DNA of 64,000 bases from Setomelanomma holmii (GCA_010015745.1 ML978184.1:234334-298333); one strand, 5' to 3'; positions 22,458 through 34,230 are shown, counted from the stretch's first letter. Notes: generated by a model from the sequence alone, not told the origin. Numbers and translations: made by a program.

Positions 22458-25319
22458 ATGTCTGTCATCTACAAAGAGCGCGAGCGAGAGCGCGAATGGG
22501 ACACGACCTCTCGCAACGGTCCCCAATCTTATACTACCGTACGACGCTACAAGGTGCCCGACCACAGTCTGGAGCAAGACACGTATGAATCTGAAATGAA
22601 GTTGGTCCACCGTGGTGGGCGCAACGAGTTTGACGACCGTCGCTCGGTGAGAGACTTTGACGAACGCCGCTCCGTTGTTGACGACCGTCGCTCCTTTATT
22701 GACGACCGGCGCTCCACCAAAGATTACGTTGTGGAAGATCGTGAAGTTCGGGAGTACCGCTACAACGACCGCGCTCCGTCGCCGCTTCCCACTCCACCGG
22801 GCTGGGAATCACGCGATCGGGACGTCCGCGAGTATCGCATTGAGCGGAAAGTCGAACGCTCACCATCGCCCCATCGCGATACACGTGAGATTCGCATACA
22901 ACGCGAATACGAACGAGACTTGCAACCACAACGAGAGGACCAATACTCGCTCGAAAAGTATTCGAGAGATATAGAGTACTTTCGAGAACCAGAGCGCCAA
23001 CAGTCTCAGCCACAGTCCATCTACATCCGCAACGAAGCTCCTCCGCCGCAGCAACCCGTCATTATTAGGGAACGAGAACCCGTCATTATTAGGGAAAGGG
23101 AAGAGGTTGTCCAGCCCATCATCATTCGTGAAAGGGCTCCGGAGCCAGCGTACGAGCTCATCGAGCGCTCTGAAGTCCAGCAGGAAAGACAGGTTGCTCG
23201 TCCGCGGGAAGAGCAAGATTACTACTATGAACGCAGGGTGAAGGAGGTTGATCGAGGCGGCCGTCACGAGGAGCGCTACGTCGACGAACGCGAACGTGGA
23301 CGAGATCGCTTTGGCGATAGGAACTACTATAGCGACGACGATGCCGTGTATATCCACAAAGAGAAGGACACCTGGGGCAGCGAGACTCATGCCAAGCGAG
23401 ATGTCGCAGCTGGGGCACTTGCTGGAATTGCAGCCGGACAAATCGTCAGACACCACCGCAAGAGGAAGGGTGAAGAGCCTGGAGGCAATATCGGAAATGC
23501 ACTCGGATATGGAGCACTGGGTGCAGCCAGCGCAGTCGCCCTCGACAAGTTCAACAACCGGGACAGGTCGCGATCTGTATCGCCAGACCGAGGCAGAGGA
23601 CGGCGCGGCAGTCATGGCCGTGGTCGTAGTAAGTCACGAGTCAGGGAGCTAGGTGCACTGGCAGCCATTGCAGGTGTTGGCGCTCTTGCTTATGCCGCCG
23701 GACGCAAAAACAAGGACAAGGGCACAACGACCGTTGTAGAGGAACACCGACACAGGTCGCGATCTAGGAGATCGAAGTCGAGGAGGGGAAGCTCTAGAAG
23801 AGGGAGATCAAGGTCTGTCACTGTGATCGAGACCGATGGCGGTAGGTCTCGATCTCGCAGCTCGAGTAAGCACTTGGATCCCAAGCATCGCAACAACAAG
23901 ACAGCACAAGTTGGTCTTGCGAGTGCAGCCGTAGCCGGACTTGTTCAGCATCGACGCAGCAAATCTCGGAAGCGCGAAGGCAGGAGCCGCAGCCGGATTC
24001 GGGAAGGCGTCCCCGTCGCTGCGGCCGGCGTTACTGGCGCTGCCATAACTGGACTGTACGAGAAACACAAGGCTAAGAAGGAGCGCAGGGCGTTGTCGCG
24101 GTCGAGGTCGAGGTCAAAGTCAAGGTCAAGATCAAGGTCAGTGCTCTCCCGCCTCACTGGGCGCAGCCGTAGTAGGCGTGGAAGCACAGCAAGTGAACCT
24201 GTTTTAGTAGAGTACGGTGGTGATCCAATCTATGTCGATCCTGCGCACCGATCCCGCGGCAGACGGCGACGAGGCTCCTCATCTTCTTCCGACGGTCGCA
24301 AGCGCGGTAGCCGTAGTCGCAGTCGAAGCAAGAGCCGAGCACGATCGGTAGCAGAGACGGCGGCCGTTGCTGGCGTTGCTGGTCTGGCAGCTCACGAGGC
24401 TGCCAAACGCCGAGATCGCAAGAAGGCGGAGAAGGAGCGCGAGAAACGACGTGAGTCTCCATACCGAAGTTACCGAAACTAGTATACTGAGCTCTCATCA
24501 GGTGAAGAGGATTCTGCCTACTCCACCGGGAGCTACAGCCCGTACGATAGTCCACGTACTTCTACTGCGCATCCCGGCGACTCTCGCTTCTTCCCGGAAA
24601 CCAACTACTTCCCACCGCCTCCGACAGCACCTGTTGACCACAATGCACCATACCCACCTTATAATCCGGCCGACTACCCACCACCACCATCAACCATATA
24701 CGAGCCTGGTCACCCATCGGGCTTTGTGCATCCGCCCCAGGAAGACCTCAACCCCGGCAATCCATATGCCCATCCACCACCGCAGCAACACGATGCATAC
24801 TATGGTCAGCCCCGTCGTCCCGATGACAATGTGAGTGCTTCAGCCCCCGTCGCTTCTGGCAATGAGCACGTCTTCGCTTCTGCACGTGGTGGGTCTAGGC
24901 CACTGCCTGCCCATGTCAAGCATCTCAAGACTGACGACACTCCAGATCGTGTAAGTGAGCCCGAATCGCCAAGTCCATTGCAATTGCGAGAAAGGACTGT
25001 GCAATTCGATCTCAACCCACGAGGCCCATCGCGTGAGCCTTCGCCAGAGAAGGACAAAGACAAGCGCGATGAGAGCGAAGATAGTGACGAAGGGGAGCAC
25101 AGGCGGCACAGACGACGACGCAAGGATGATGAGAGGTCGGATAGTACGAGGGAGTCGGGACGGCAGCGTAAACGGCATCATCGCGACGACGACGCGGGGA
25201 ACGACTCGGACGCGACAATTGATTTGCCGCCGCGGTTCGATGAGCATGGGCGCAGGGGACCGGATGATCCCATGGCAGACAAGCTGGAGAGTGTTTTGCA
25301 GACTTTGTTCCGTAGGTGA
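22458..25319 (+). CDS. DUF3824-type RS-rich protein with Ala/Gly hydrophobic segments, 936 aa
   Basis: Exons 22458-24450 and 24502-25319 (51-nt intron, phase 1) give 936 aa. The first 300 residues are very charged, with tandem DDRRS-type and VIIRERE repeats. The middle alternates Arg-Ser tracts with four short Ala/Gly-rich hydrophobic segments: AAGALAGIAAGQIV, LGALAAIAGVGALAYAAG, VGLASAAVAGLVQ and a VAGVAGLAAHEAAKRRD block near the intron. The C-terminal exon is Pro/Tyr-rich, then acidic, and ends KLESVLQTLFRR. This matches what is known as the DUF3824 family of filamentous fungi. Function is unknown; RS tracts suggest phosphorylation or RNA-related binding, and the small-residue helices could pack with each other or a membrane. 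Neither is shown. Confidence 0.85.
22629..22713 (+). repeat. Degenerate tandem repeat coding DDRRS-like units
   Basis: Four consecutive units of 21-27 nt share the core GACGA(C/A)CG(T/C/G)CGCTC and encode D-D/E-R-R-S followed by 2-4 variable residues. All are in frame within the DUF3824-type gene, so unit length always changes by whole codons. It is a likely site of length variation between strains. Confidence 0.75.
23055..23102 (+). repeat. 24-bp tandem duplication coding PVIIRERE
   Basis: Two adjacent 24-nt units (23055-23078 and 23079-23102) are nearly identical, both starting CCCGTCATTATTAGGGAA. Each encodes PVIIRERE. A third, more diverged unit (QPIIIRERA) follows some 15 bases later. 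The copies share synonymous bases, which suggests a recent duplication. Confidence 0.85.
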
Positions 25320-25887
25320 TTTGGCATTCTTTTCGTACGTGGTTCGATTTGCGTTCATACGTTCCGGCGATAATGATTGTGTTTTTGGTGTGTTGCGTCT
25401 TCATACATGGACATGACTGGATGGAATGGTTACGAGAATGATGTATGAGAACAAGCGTGACTAGAGACGAAGGATACGAATCAGAAACGACATCACGGTA
25501 GTTCAGCATTTCCTTCAGACACAATTGATATAATGTACATGTTCCTTAGCCATGCAATTCTTGGTGTCATGTTTCCAGACACGATTAACACCGATTCCAT
25601 TATTCAAAGTTGGTACATGGTATATGCCAGTCTACACCGGTATCAAGCGCCATGGCCCGCAAAAGCTCGCTGATGACCCAGGTGAATATCCTGAGAACTT
25701 GCGCCTTTGAAAACCCCCCTTTTTTTTCTTGGTATAAATTCCTTCAACACCGTCAAGCCATGAAATGCGCTTGCAGATTACAAGATAGAAATACACTTGG
25801 CGCCTAGGGCTCAGGCTCTGAGATTCGAGAACGCTACTCCTCGATCTTCGCCTGTAGTGATGGCTGCGTGGTCGAAAGCCGAAAATG
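25320..25887. other. Convergent 3' spacer with duplicated gene end
   Basis: This is the spacer between the stops of the DUF3824-type gene and the SS18-like gene. It includes a second copy of the last codons of the SS18-like gene (25840-25857) and a short homopolymer tract (six C then nine T) near 25715. No gene is seen. Confidence 0.6.
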
Positions 25888-25911
25888 CTATTGCTCGATC
25901 TTCGCCTGTAG
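25827..25911 (-). repeat. 54-bp-spaced duplication of the SS18-like gene's 3' end
   Basis: The 18-mer CTCGATCTTCGCCTGTAG occurs at 25840-25857 and at 25894-25911, exactly 54 bases (18 codons) apart; about 13 more bases to its left are also mostly conserved. The right copy encodes the C-terminal LQAKIE-Q-stop. The left copy, in the same frame past the stop, encodes LQAKIE-E-stop. The array therefore ends the protein twice, with 10 intervening codons after the first stop. Confidence 0.85.
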
Positions 25912-27052
25912 CTGTGCTTGTTGCATGTTCGCCATGGCGTTTTGACTCCAGTTTTGTTGGAGCCCCGCGCTATTCGGTGGTTGCGAGGCTGCTGACGCGT
26001 TCGAGTTCATGCGTTGTGGACCGGGCGATTGCTTCATTTGTGCCGTTTGGCCTTTCCAGCCGGGGAAGAGCTCGGCGAGCTTTTGGTACAGCTTGACGAG
26101 TTCGGCTGGTGCGGTCGGTACAGACATGATGGCGGGGCCGGGCTGTGGTTGCTGGCCTGGTTTGGGGTTCTTCTCTGCGTTTTGCGCGAGGTAGGCGAGA
26201 TTGGCTTGGAGGCGGCGCATGTAGCTGGACACGTTAGCTGGAGTATGTGAAAGTGACAAAGACACGTACTCTACGTATTCCTTGGTCGCTGTTTGTGGCT
26301 TGTCCCCTTCAGACTTGCCATCTGCTGATTGCCCTACCTGGCCTGCCTTGCCCTGGCTCTGCAGGTCGCATACTTCTCTTATCAGAATGGAGTTGATCTC
26401 TAGTAGCGTGGTGACGCGGTCCTGGTTGCGCGCTTGTGCAACAGGCGACACAGGCGAGGGAGGTACCGCCTTGACGGGCGTCTGAGCCTGTGGCGGCTCG
26501 TTCTTGATCTGGCTCATGGGATTCTGCTGCTGCTGGCCGTTGGAGGGGAGTGTGCTGGGCGAGTGCTGGGCCTGGTGGTTTGGATATGGCTGGCCGGTGG
26601 TGCTCGAGGGCGAGGCGGTCTGGCGGTTCTGGGCAAATTGCTGGTGGGCAGGCGAGGGCATGGCCTGGGAGAAGGGCGCGGTCGAGTACTGCTGCTGTAG
26701 CGCGGCTGTTCCATGGCGCGTCAGCACAGGCACAGGTAGAGGGAGCGATTCAAGTGGGCAGCGAACGGCAACACGAGACGATAAGGCGGGATGTGTGGGC
26801 GCACGTCACTCGCTCACCTCGTTGCATGCCTCCAGCCTGCATGGGCTGCATCAAATTCATGGGCACGCCACCTCCCGCGCCGTGGCCCACCATGCCACCG
26901 GCACTCGGGAAGGCTTGGCCATTGGGAAACTGGCCGCCGTATGCGAACGACGGGTTTGATTGCTGGAGCGGCGCCTGCGAGTGAATGGTGGGCTGTGAGG
27001 AGGGAAAGCCGCCGAACGCGGGCTGCTGGCTGTTAAAGGTCTGGTAATCCAT
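25888..27052 (-). CDS. SS18/SSXT-domain protein, probable SWI/SNF-associated subunit
   Basis: Exons 27052-26818, 26705-26270 and 26224-25888 give 335 aa. The N-terminal half is Gln/Pro/Gly-rich and disordered. A helical domain covers about 176-240: VTTLLEINSILIREVCDLQSQGK, a short insert, then YMRRLQANLAYLAQNAEKN. This is the pattern of the SSXT domain (metazoan SS18: LLDEN...I..Y..KGK...Y...LH.NLVYLA.IAD), which docks on BAF/SWI-SNF ATPases; the residue match is moderate, so the assignment is good but not certain. The C-terminus is Gln/Asn-rich, ending QAQLQAKIEQ. The second intron joins KEYVD to YMRRL inside the domain. The start at 27052 (MDYQTF) is the only ATG near the first conserved residues. 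It is convergent with the DUF3824-type gene. Confidence 0.75.
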
Positions 27053-28021
27053 CGGATGGCGATAGGCGTGATTGGACACGTCGCACAGAGCCGTCTAGGT
27101 TGATTGGGGGGTGGATCAAAGAAAGGAATAAACGTGCGGTGTCAGTGATTAGGTTGATCTCCCAGCTCGATGGCTGTTCAAAACCCTGCGCCCCAACACC
27201 CTAGCGGCCGAGCGCCCTGATCGTCAGCAGCGCGCGTCTTCCATGCAACAGCCAGCTCTCCAGCAGCACGAACACCAGCTTGGAGGCGTGAAAAGCAGCG
27301 GCTATCATCAGCAGCCTAGAACAACAAACATTCCTGGCCACCGCGGGTTCAAGCACCACTTTCACGCGGGACCGTCCGAGCCACCCTTGTCGCATGGTGT
27401 CTCCACCCAAATGCTTGACATATCCTTCCGGAGCCACGACGCTTCCAGAACGGTACCCCAGCATTGAAACTCTACCACTTTGGTGCGACCGCATACCATT
27501 GACACTGACTGGCTCATAATCACAGCCGAGTCCTACCCGGTGAGACAGATTACGACATCTTACATCCGGGATCCGATCACGATGCGGTGAAAGAGACTCC
27601 TCTGGTCCCACTACCGATATCTGCATGCATCGCCTACCTAATCAGTTCCCTTTAACTACTGACCTTGGCAGCCCGCACACAATCCGAGTGTAACTTCCTC
27701 ATAGGCTATCCTCGCCTTGCTTTAAGCGAGTTCTAGCCCGTCCCCGCGGGTGCTGCGGCGCAAATGCAAAAAAGAAACTGGTTAACAAAGCCAGGATTCG
27801 CCTCCCAACAGTGCATGTGTGATCACAGATGTGGCTGCAGAACGTTTGAGCACCCGCAGCAGGCACAACCACTGTTTGCCACAGACAACCATTGGTACTG
27901 ATTCCGAGTAACAAGATCTGCGTTACGATTGCAGGGTTGTTAGGTCACTCGACGCTACTAAGGGTTTATGTAAGGTTCGTCACCTCATGGCCCTCGCTTG
28001 ATTACGGTATCATGTCGTCCC
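27053..28021. other. Spacer between two minus-strand genes, about 1 kb
   Basis: This holds the upstream region of the SS18-like gene and the 3' flank of MRM2. One 141-codon minus frame (27201-27626) has no motif and no plausible start context. No RNA gene is seen. Confidence 0.55.
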
Positions 28022-29325
28022 TCAATCACGAAAGACCTCCTCCTTCGTTGGTGTCTCCTTGCGCCGAAGTGCGACGAAATATGCTTCTTTTGATTCCTAG
28101 AAACAGTCAGCTGGGCCTTTCGACGGTTGATGGAATCATACATTGCGCGACGAGTCCGGCTTCTCGCGATGGACCTTGGCGAACAGACGCTTCAGCTTCG
28201 TTTCGAAAGCCTTCTCCTCTGATCCCTGGTAGTACTTGCAGAGAAAATGACCGCCAGTCTTGAGTGTGTCGAAGCAGAAGGTCAGTGCAGCCATGCACAG
28301 ATCCTGTGAGCGTCAGCTCTATACTTTCTGAGGTTTTGGTGTGCTTACCATGCTTCCCACATGATCTCTAAACGCGTTGCCGCTTGTGTTCGTCATCCTA
28401 TAATATGGGTCACTAAGGCTCTTCTTGTAGAAGCCGGCCGTCTGGTCCCAGGGTTCTGACATGTCACTGAGCACCACATCGACTGCCCTCCCTTGTTGAG
28501 TATCTCTCTCCTTGAGCGACAGCTTAGCATCTGGAGTGTCTGAATCTTCTTTGCCGTCAGCTGGCTGGGCAGTAGTTGGGGCTTCGACACCATCGAGATG
28601 CGCTTGTCGTTCGATGTCGATGTATCCTCGCTCCATCTCGAAGAGATCTTCCTCTGTAAGGCCTCCTTGCTCTTTTGAGGAGATCTGTTTGCGCAGTCGA
28701 CCTAGATCGGGGTCTCGAACATAGGCGCGAACTTCATCCTGTATGGCAGGAGACAGAAAGTTGCCTTGGATGGTGGAAACGCCCCGCGGCGGTTGCGCAG
28801 GTATTAGATCAATTCCAATCACGCGACCATTGGGAGTAGTTCGGTTTACAGCGACCTGGGACGATTAGAAGCAGTAAAGTTTGAAGTCATTATAGGCTGT
28901 ACCTGTGACCACGATCCAGGCGCGAACCCCTAGACATCGTCAGCTCTACCCATTTGACCACATGGGCCTTGCATACCAAATCAACAACAGTTTGGCCTGG
29001 TTTGAGCAGCTTGTGTTTCTCATTAAGCTAACGGTTTTAGCAAATATTGGATCGATGACGGTCGACGTCATACTTCAAGCAGCTTGAAGGCTGCACGGCT
29101 CTTCAGCCCTTGTACTCGAGCTTCTCGAGCAAAGAAGTCTTTGCCCTGACGTGACTTCCATCTTGTTGACGATGACGAGGATGAGTAACGGACTGCCGCT
29201 CTAGCTATTGACCTATTTGAACAACATGAGCAGTGTCTGGCGGCCAAGCAGAATGAAGCCGCCTGTATGCTAGAGCCTGATAGGAGATGGTCCGTAAGCT
29301 CGCGGAAAACGCGTCGCGAAAGCAT
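28022..29325 (-). CDS. MRM2: Mitochondrial 21S rRNA 2'-O-methyltransferase MRM2 (FtsJ/RrmJ family)
   Basis: Six exons: 29325-29074, 29027-28977, 28929-28903, 28855-28349, 28303-28142, 28096-28022; 357 aa. All introns are phase 0 with GT-AG ends. The enzyme methylates a uridine in the A-loop of the large mitochondrial rRNA using SAM. The first 50 residues are a basic, Ser-rich mitochondrial presequence. The Rossmann fold shows the K-D-K-E tetrad: Lys in GLKSRAAFKLLE, Asp in VVLSDMSEPWDQ, Lys in GGHFLCKYYQG and Glu in ESKEAYFVALRRK. The SAM-binding loop GFAPGSWSQ is encoded entirely by a 27-nt exon. An insertion of about 60 residues after the GIDLIPAQPP strand, rich in Lys, Asp and Glu, is longer than in bacteria. 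The last exon encodes only 24 residues, but includes the catalytic Glu. Confidence 0.94.
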
Positions 29326-30961
29326 TGAGAAGTATCAGACTCGAGAGCTATGAACATTTAATTCAAACGGTTCGAGCCATTACGTAAGCACTAGACCCTG
29401 AAACCGATACTTCTTTCGCAACTTCCATCCCTACTGCACTTCCCCAAGCACCTGCACATAATTCCTTAGTGATATTGCCAATGCCCCTTCATCTGCTAAG
29501 TATTGCTGCTGACTTTTAAGTCTGCGAGGCCACGCTGCGATTCGCCACGCTCGCATACCCTGGTGTGACTTTGTCTCAAATTCGATGAAGAAGGATGTCT
29601 CTTCCACAGAAGACGATTATCGATATCATATCCTAGTGTTGGCACTTTACAACCCTACAACTTTCATTTGCCGAATGTCGGAACGTTTTCCATCTCTCAC
29701 CCATACATCTAGTACCGAGCTTGTGTTTAAGCACGGCCAAGGAGAGTAGCACGCGAATCTCAAAGCAACGACGAAGTACATCTGGGCATTTCGGAGACCT
29801 GAAGAGGCCTGAAGCTACTGTCAATTCTACATGAGTCGCGGAATTTGGAGTACTCTTCTTTCCAGGAACACAATGTTTCTAGCGAAACCCGAAAACCATT
29901 GCTTGGACTTGCTTTTGGCTTCTGATTGTACTAAACCTCGACAAGATGCTACGACTACTGTTGCTCTTCAATTCCTACTGATGCTACTTTAGTAAACCAC
30001 AATAGATTTCAAAAGCGAAATGCAAGCCACGACCGTGCCGAAGATCCGGAGAACAAACGTCCTGAGTTACAGGTGAACAGTCGCGGCGCTTGAAGGCTGT
30101 GCTCTGGCAGACCATCAAAAGACGGCCATGCATACTAGCACAGCTCGGCGTCTGTTATGCCAGATTGTTTCAACGCCTTTCAACTCCGCTCCACTACCGC
30201 CAAGCTGCCAATTGCTTGGCCTATAGGATCATACAATCAATGTGCTTCCGACGGAGGCCCCATCGCACAGTTGCCTTGGTACAACTGAGTTAGCTAGATC
30301 TCTTATGTGTTCTAACGAGTCTTTAGTCTCAGATTCGTTGTTCCCAGAGCACGGATCAACCCCGATATCCAAGGCTTTCAAGCATTTCCCCGGATCATGT
30401 CGTACTCACATAGCGCGTGGCTTCATGCTCATTGCTCGCGTAAAGGCTCATCTATTAACGAAGAGTGACAGAGCGTCTTCTTTGATCAACATCTAGACGT
30501 CTCGTGACTTTCGGTTTGCGGCAACTTCGCCACTTCTTGTCGTTACAGCATCGCCTGGTCACTGGCCACTAGCTTCACAGGCCAGCGACACCAACATTCT
30601 CCTTCGCTTGTGCACACAGCTACTAGAGAAATTACCATGTACACGCCACCTCACGTTGGTGGTAGCTTGCCTCATGACAATGGTGGACAGTCGGAGAAGC
30701 TTGTCGAGTCACTTGGCTCTTGGACCCTCAAGATTGACACTCGGTTGAACTTTCGGTTCAAGGGAGAGGACAAGGCATCACGTGCGACCATAACTCTCCC
30801 CAGATCTGACCAGATCTTGGCCGCCCATAGGCAGTGGGCTCGTGAGACGATGAAGTATATATGCGTGACTGCGCATTAGCTTGGGTCGGTACCGAACTTT
30901 GGTTGTCAAAACAACCATCACGGTACCTGCAACAACAAACATCACAGCATCTGCAACACTC
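29326..30961. other. Divergent upstream region, 1.6 kb
   Basis: This lies between the MRM2 start (minus) and the sugar-permease start (plus). A short frame just before the permease (30610-30879) has no motif. A B-box-like word GGTTCGAGCC at about 29366 has no matching A box or cloverleaf, so no tRNA is called. Confidence 0.55.
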
Positions 30962-32662
30962 ATGGCTGACGAAAGAAGAAGATCCTCTGTGGTTTCCCAC
31001 ACCAATGTGGACGACGGCTTTGTGCGCGTCAGAGATGAGTCTGTACGGCGCCTCAGTGTGGCCAATGCCAACATTGGTCGAGAGCAAGCAGACGCAAAGG
31101 CAGCTTTTGAGGCGGAAAAGGCCATGACAGTTCCACAGGCTATTCGTTTGTACAAGAAAGCCATTCTGTTCTCCATGGCCATGAGTCTTGCTGTCGTCAT
31201 GGAAGGGTAAGTCTACCTATTTCATTGTTATAGGGCCCACTAACGACAAACACAGGTACGACCTGTCCGCCATGGGCCGCTTCCTAGAATATGATCAATT
31301 CAGACAAGCTTTTGGAACTGAACTCGATCCAGACGGCAACCCTAGGATCTCCCCAGCATGGCAAGCTGGAATCCAAAACGGCGCCCAAGCTGGCTCGATC
31401 ATCGGTCTTTGGCTCAATGGCTACATCTCAGAATGGTGGGGCTACAAAGAAGACGATGTACGTTGCGCTGCTTGCCTCAGTACTGTTCAACTTCCTGCAC
31501 TTCTTTGCACAGAACATTGGAATGATCGTAGCTGGTTCGGTACTTCTAGGACTTCCGTGGGGTATCTTTCAGAGCCTCACCGTTACCTATGCTTCGGATG
31601 TCACACCATTGGCTTTGCGACTATATCTTGCCATATACATCAACCTGTGCTGGGTCATGGGCCAGCTGGTAGCAGCCGGCGCTCTTCGGGGATGCCAAAT
31701 CCTTGGCAATCAATGGGGCTGGAGAATTCCAACCTCCATCCAGTGGGTTTGGGTGCCTTTCATCTTCATTGGTGCCTACCTCTCGCCTGAATCACCATGG
31801 TGGCTGGTCCGCAAGTGTCGATATGACGACGCCCGCAACTCCGTCATCAAGTCCACAACACCGCAGCCCAATATTGCTTTCAGCCCCGACCACGTCGTGG
31901 AGATGATCAAGCACACCAACAATCTCGAAGAAGCGATGCACGGCGGCACCAACTACCTGGACTGCTTCAAAGGCGTGGAGAGGCGTCGCACGTTGATAGC
32001 CTGTATGGTGTGGCTCGCTCAAGCATGGTGCGGAGCTGCCATGATGGGTTTCAGTGTCCAGATCTACCGCGAAGCTGGTCTTAGTGCCGAGGACGCCTTG
32101 AACATGAACAATGGTCAATACTGTATGGGCGCCATGGGGACCGTCATCTCTTGGTTTCTTATGAGGCGTATTGGACGGAGAGCTCTCTACGTATATGGTC
32201 TGTGCATACTCTTCACCCTACTATTGGTCGTAGGTGGAGTGGGAGTCATCTCTCGCGAGCGCACTGGCGCAGCATGGGCTCTTGGATCGATTCTCCTGGT
32301 TTATACCATGTTCTTCAACTTTACTGTTGGCCCAGTGTGCTACGCTATTGTGTCGGAGATCTCTTCGACGCGTCTAAAGGTCAAGACAGTGGTACTTGCA
32401 AGGAACGTATACAATCTGGTGAGTGACACGAGTCTACACACATTCAGGTCTTGCAGTGCTGACGAAGTCCCAGGGCAGCATCTTCAACAATATCTTGGTC
32501 CCTCAAATGCTCTCGCCCAACGAGTGGAACTGGGCTGGTATGACAGGCTTCTTCTACGCCGGGCTGACGATCCTTCTCATCTTGTTCATGTTCTTTATGC
32601 TCCCGGAAACCAAAGGCCGTACGTTTGCTGAGCTGGATGTGCTCTTTGAGAACAAGGTGTAG
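30962..32662 (+). pseudogene. MAL-type alpha-glucoside/sugar permease (MFS), frameshifted
   Basis: Parts: 30962-31206, 31256-32418, 32474-32662, with clean GT-AG introns between them. The protein is a 12-helix proton-sugar symporter of the fungal alpha-glucoside permease type. Visible motifs are MTVPQAIRLYKKAILFSMAMSLAV (helix 1), GAQAGSIIGLWLNGYISEW, PWGIFQSLTVTYASDV, RLYLAIYINLCWVMGQL, SPESPWWLVRK, RRIGRRALYVYG and the final PETKGRTFAELDVLFE. In the second exon the frame changes by one base between GYISEWWGYK (frame of the start) and KKTMYVALLASVLFNF (frame of the rest), inside CTACAAAGAAGACG at 31442-31455. Both sides are conserved and contiguous, so one extra A is the simplest cause. Without it the protein would be 531 aa. 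Either a recent pseudogene or a base error in this assembly. Confidence 0.8.
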
Positions 32663-34230
32663 GCGAGGAAGTTCCACAAGACGAGTGTTGACCATTTCTC
32701 TGGCCATAGTACAGAGATTAGGCTTGGTGATTCTAGTGAGACCAACAGTGGTGAGGAGAAGGAACAAGCCTAACTTATTGGCATGGAAGGACGCATCGCA
32801 ATCTGGCTTTCTGCTTGGGGCTTGGAGCATAATTCCTTCATTGTTAGTCTCCTTAGCATGAACACGGCTCGTGTTATAAATAACTATCTACTTCCATAGT
32901 GTTACCGAAACAGCAAATACAATCCTACGCTCTCGTAGCTTCAATGATCAGCTGCATACCTGCAAAGTCGCCCAGAGCCCAACACAGACACTCTCTTTTA
33001 GACCATCAGTAGCCGATGCTTGCCTATCGCTGACTTGCACCTTCCACAATCATCGCGAGGATCATTAGTGGGCTTCGGAGGTGTTGATAACGAACAGGCC
33101 CGAAATATTATCGTCAAGGCCTTGGTCCTACGAAAAGGTTCCTTCCACGGCTGACTTATGCACCCCGCATCTCTTGGGCTATACGGCACTTGGGAAGATA
33201 GCGGGGCTACTTGGTGAGTTGGTGAAGTTCATGGTGTAGTCGAAGTACATCCTCGTGGTGTTGTTATGTTGCAAGAGCGGCAGCTTTCCGAATAGTGACA
33301 GCCAATTCCGCGCCCATGGTATCACCTCCTGCAGAGGCTCACATCACCCAGGCTTTTTGCACGACGACGTCTGTGTCGAGATTGAGCAGTGAATGCTTTG
33401 AGCCATCAGGACAAACAGTTACTGGGTGAAGGGCGAGCCTCACGACAAGCAGAGGGCTGATGTGGACGGCATGCGATGATGCGTGCGGGAAGACTGTAGC
33501 TGACTGTGCGGCTCTGAAAGGGGTGGCATCCAAGCGCCATGGCTCACCACCAAACCCTGTGCCCCTATGGCGTCTCTAGAGTTGAACAGACGGGCATGAC
33601 TGAAAAGGAGTTAGCGTAGCCTCCATCGTGATTCGCAGGCAGTGAAACACGGCGACTCGAGGCACACTCAGGAGGGCTGTGGCTTCTGAGATTGACGACG
33701 CCTGCGTGGCAGGTGCCAGGCCAGCGGTCACAGATGTCATGCAGAATTCAGCCTCCTGCATGGCCCATCGCGAAACCCCGGAACAGCAGGACATTTAAAG
33801 CCCATGGCGCGGTACTGATATGTCGGCGCTGATTCGCCCGCGCTAAGAATTCTCAAGCTGCCTCCTTCCGCCCATGTTCAAAACCAAAAGCCCGTACGAC
33901 AACACCGATGCCCGCTCTTCCATTGCGCCGCAACACTACCACCTGATACTCCACCATAGCCAGCGACATACACGCCGACGCATGGCAGAGTCAAAGCCTC
34001 ACGCTTCGACCGCATACTCGACCTCTACCGAGTCAGCCATCTGTCTGCACCGCGTCAGCAGCTACCGATGATCTCGCCATTGCGCTCCGTCATCTCCTTA
34101 CCTCTCCGATAGACGTGTGCTTGCGCGGGCTGTGTTGGCTAATCGCAAGCGACGACTGCTCCGCGCGCTTATTTGCAGGCTGAGTGAAGTCAAGGGCTGC
34201 GGATAGCGGCAAGCGCACAGCGTCGCAATC
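32663..34230. other. Gene-free spacer, 1.6 kb
   Basis: This is the spacer between two plus-strand genes. Short ORFs on both strands have no domain or signal peptide. No RNA gene or repeat is seen. Confidence 0.55.

Noticed and set aside
27201..27626. 141-codon minus-strand ORF upstream of the SS18-like gene
   Set aside because: No motif, no plausible start, and it sits in the promoter/leader region.
29360..29385. tRNA B-box-like word GGTTCGAGCC
   Set aside because: No A box at the right distance and no cloverleaf can be drawn.
31458..31512. GTACGT...CACAG intron in the sugar permease
   Set aside because: It is in phase and has good splice sites, but it would remove conserved helix 2, whose coding sequence is intact in the other frame. 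A one-base insertion fits better.
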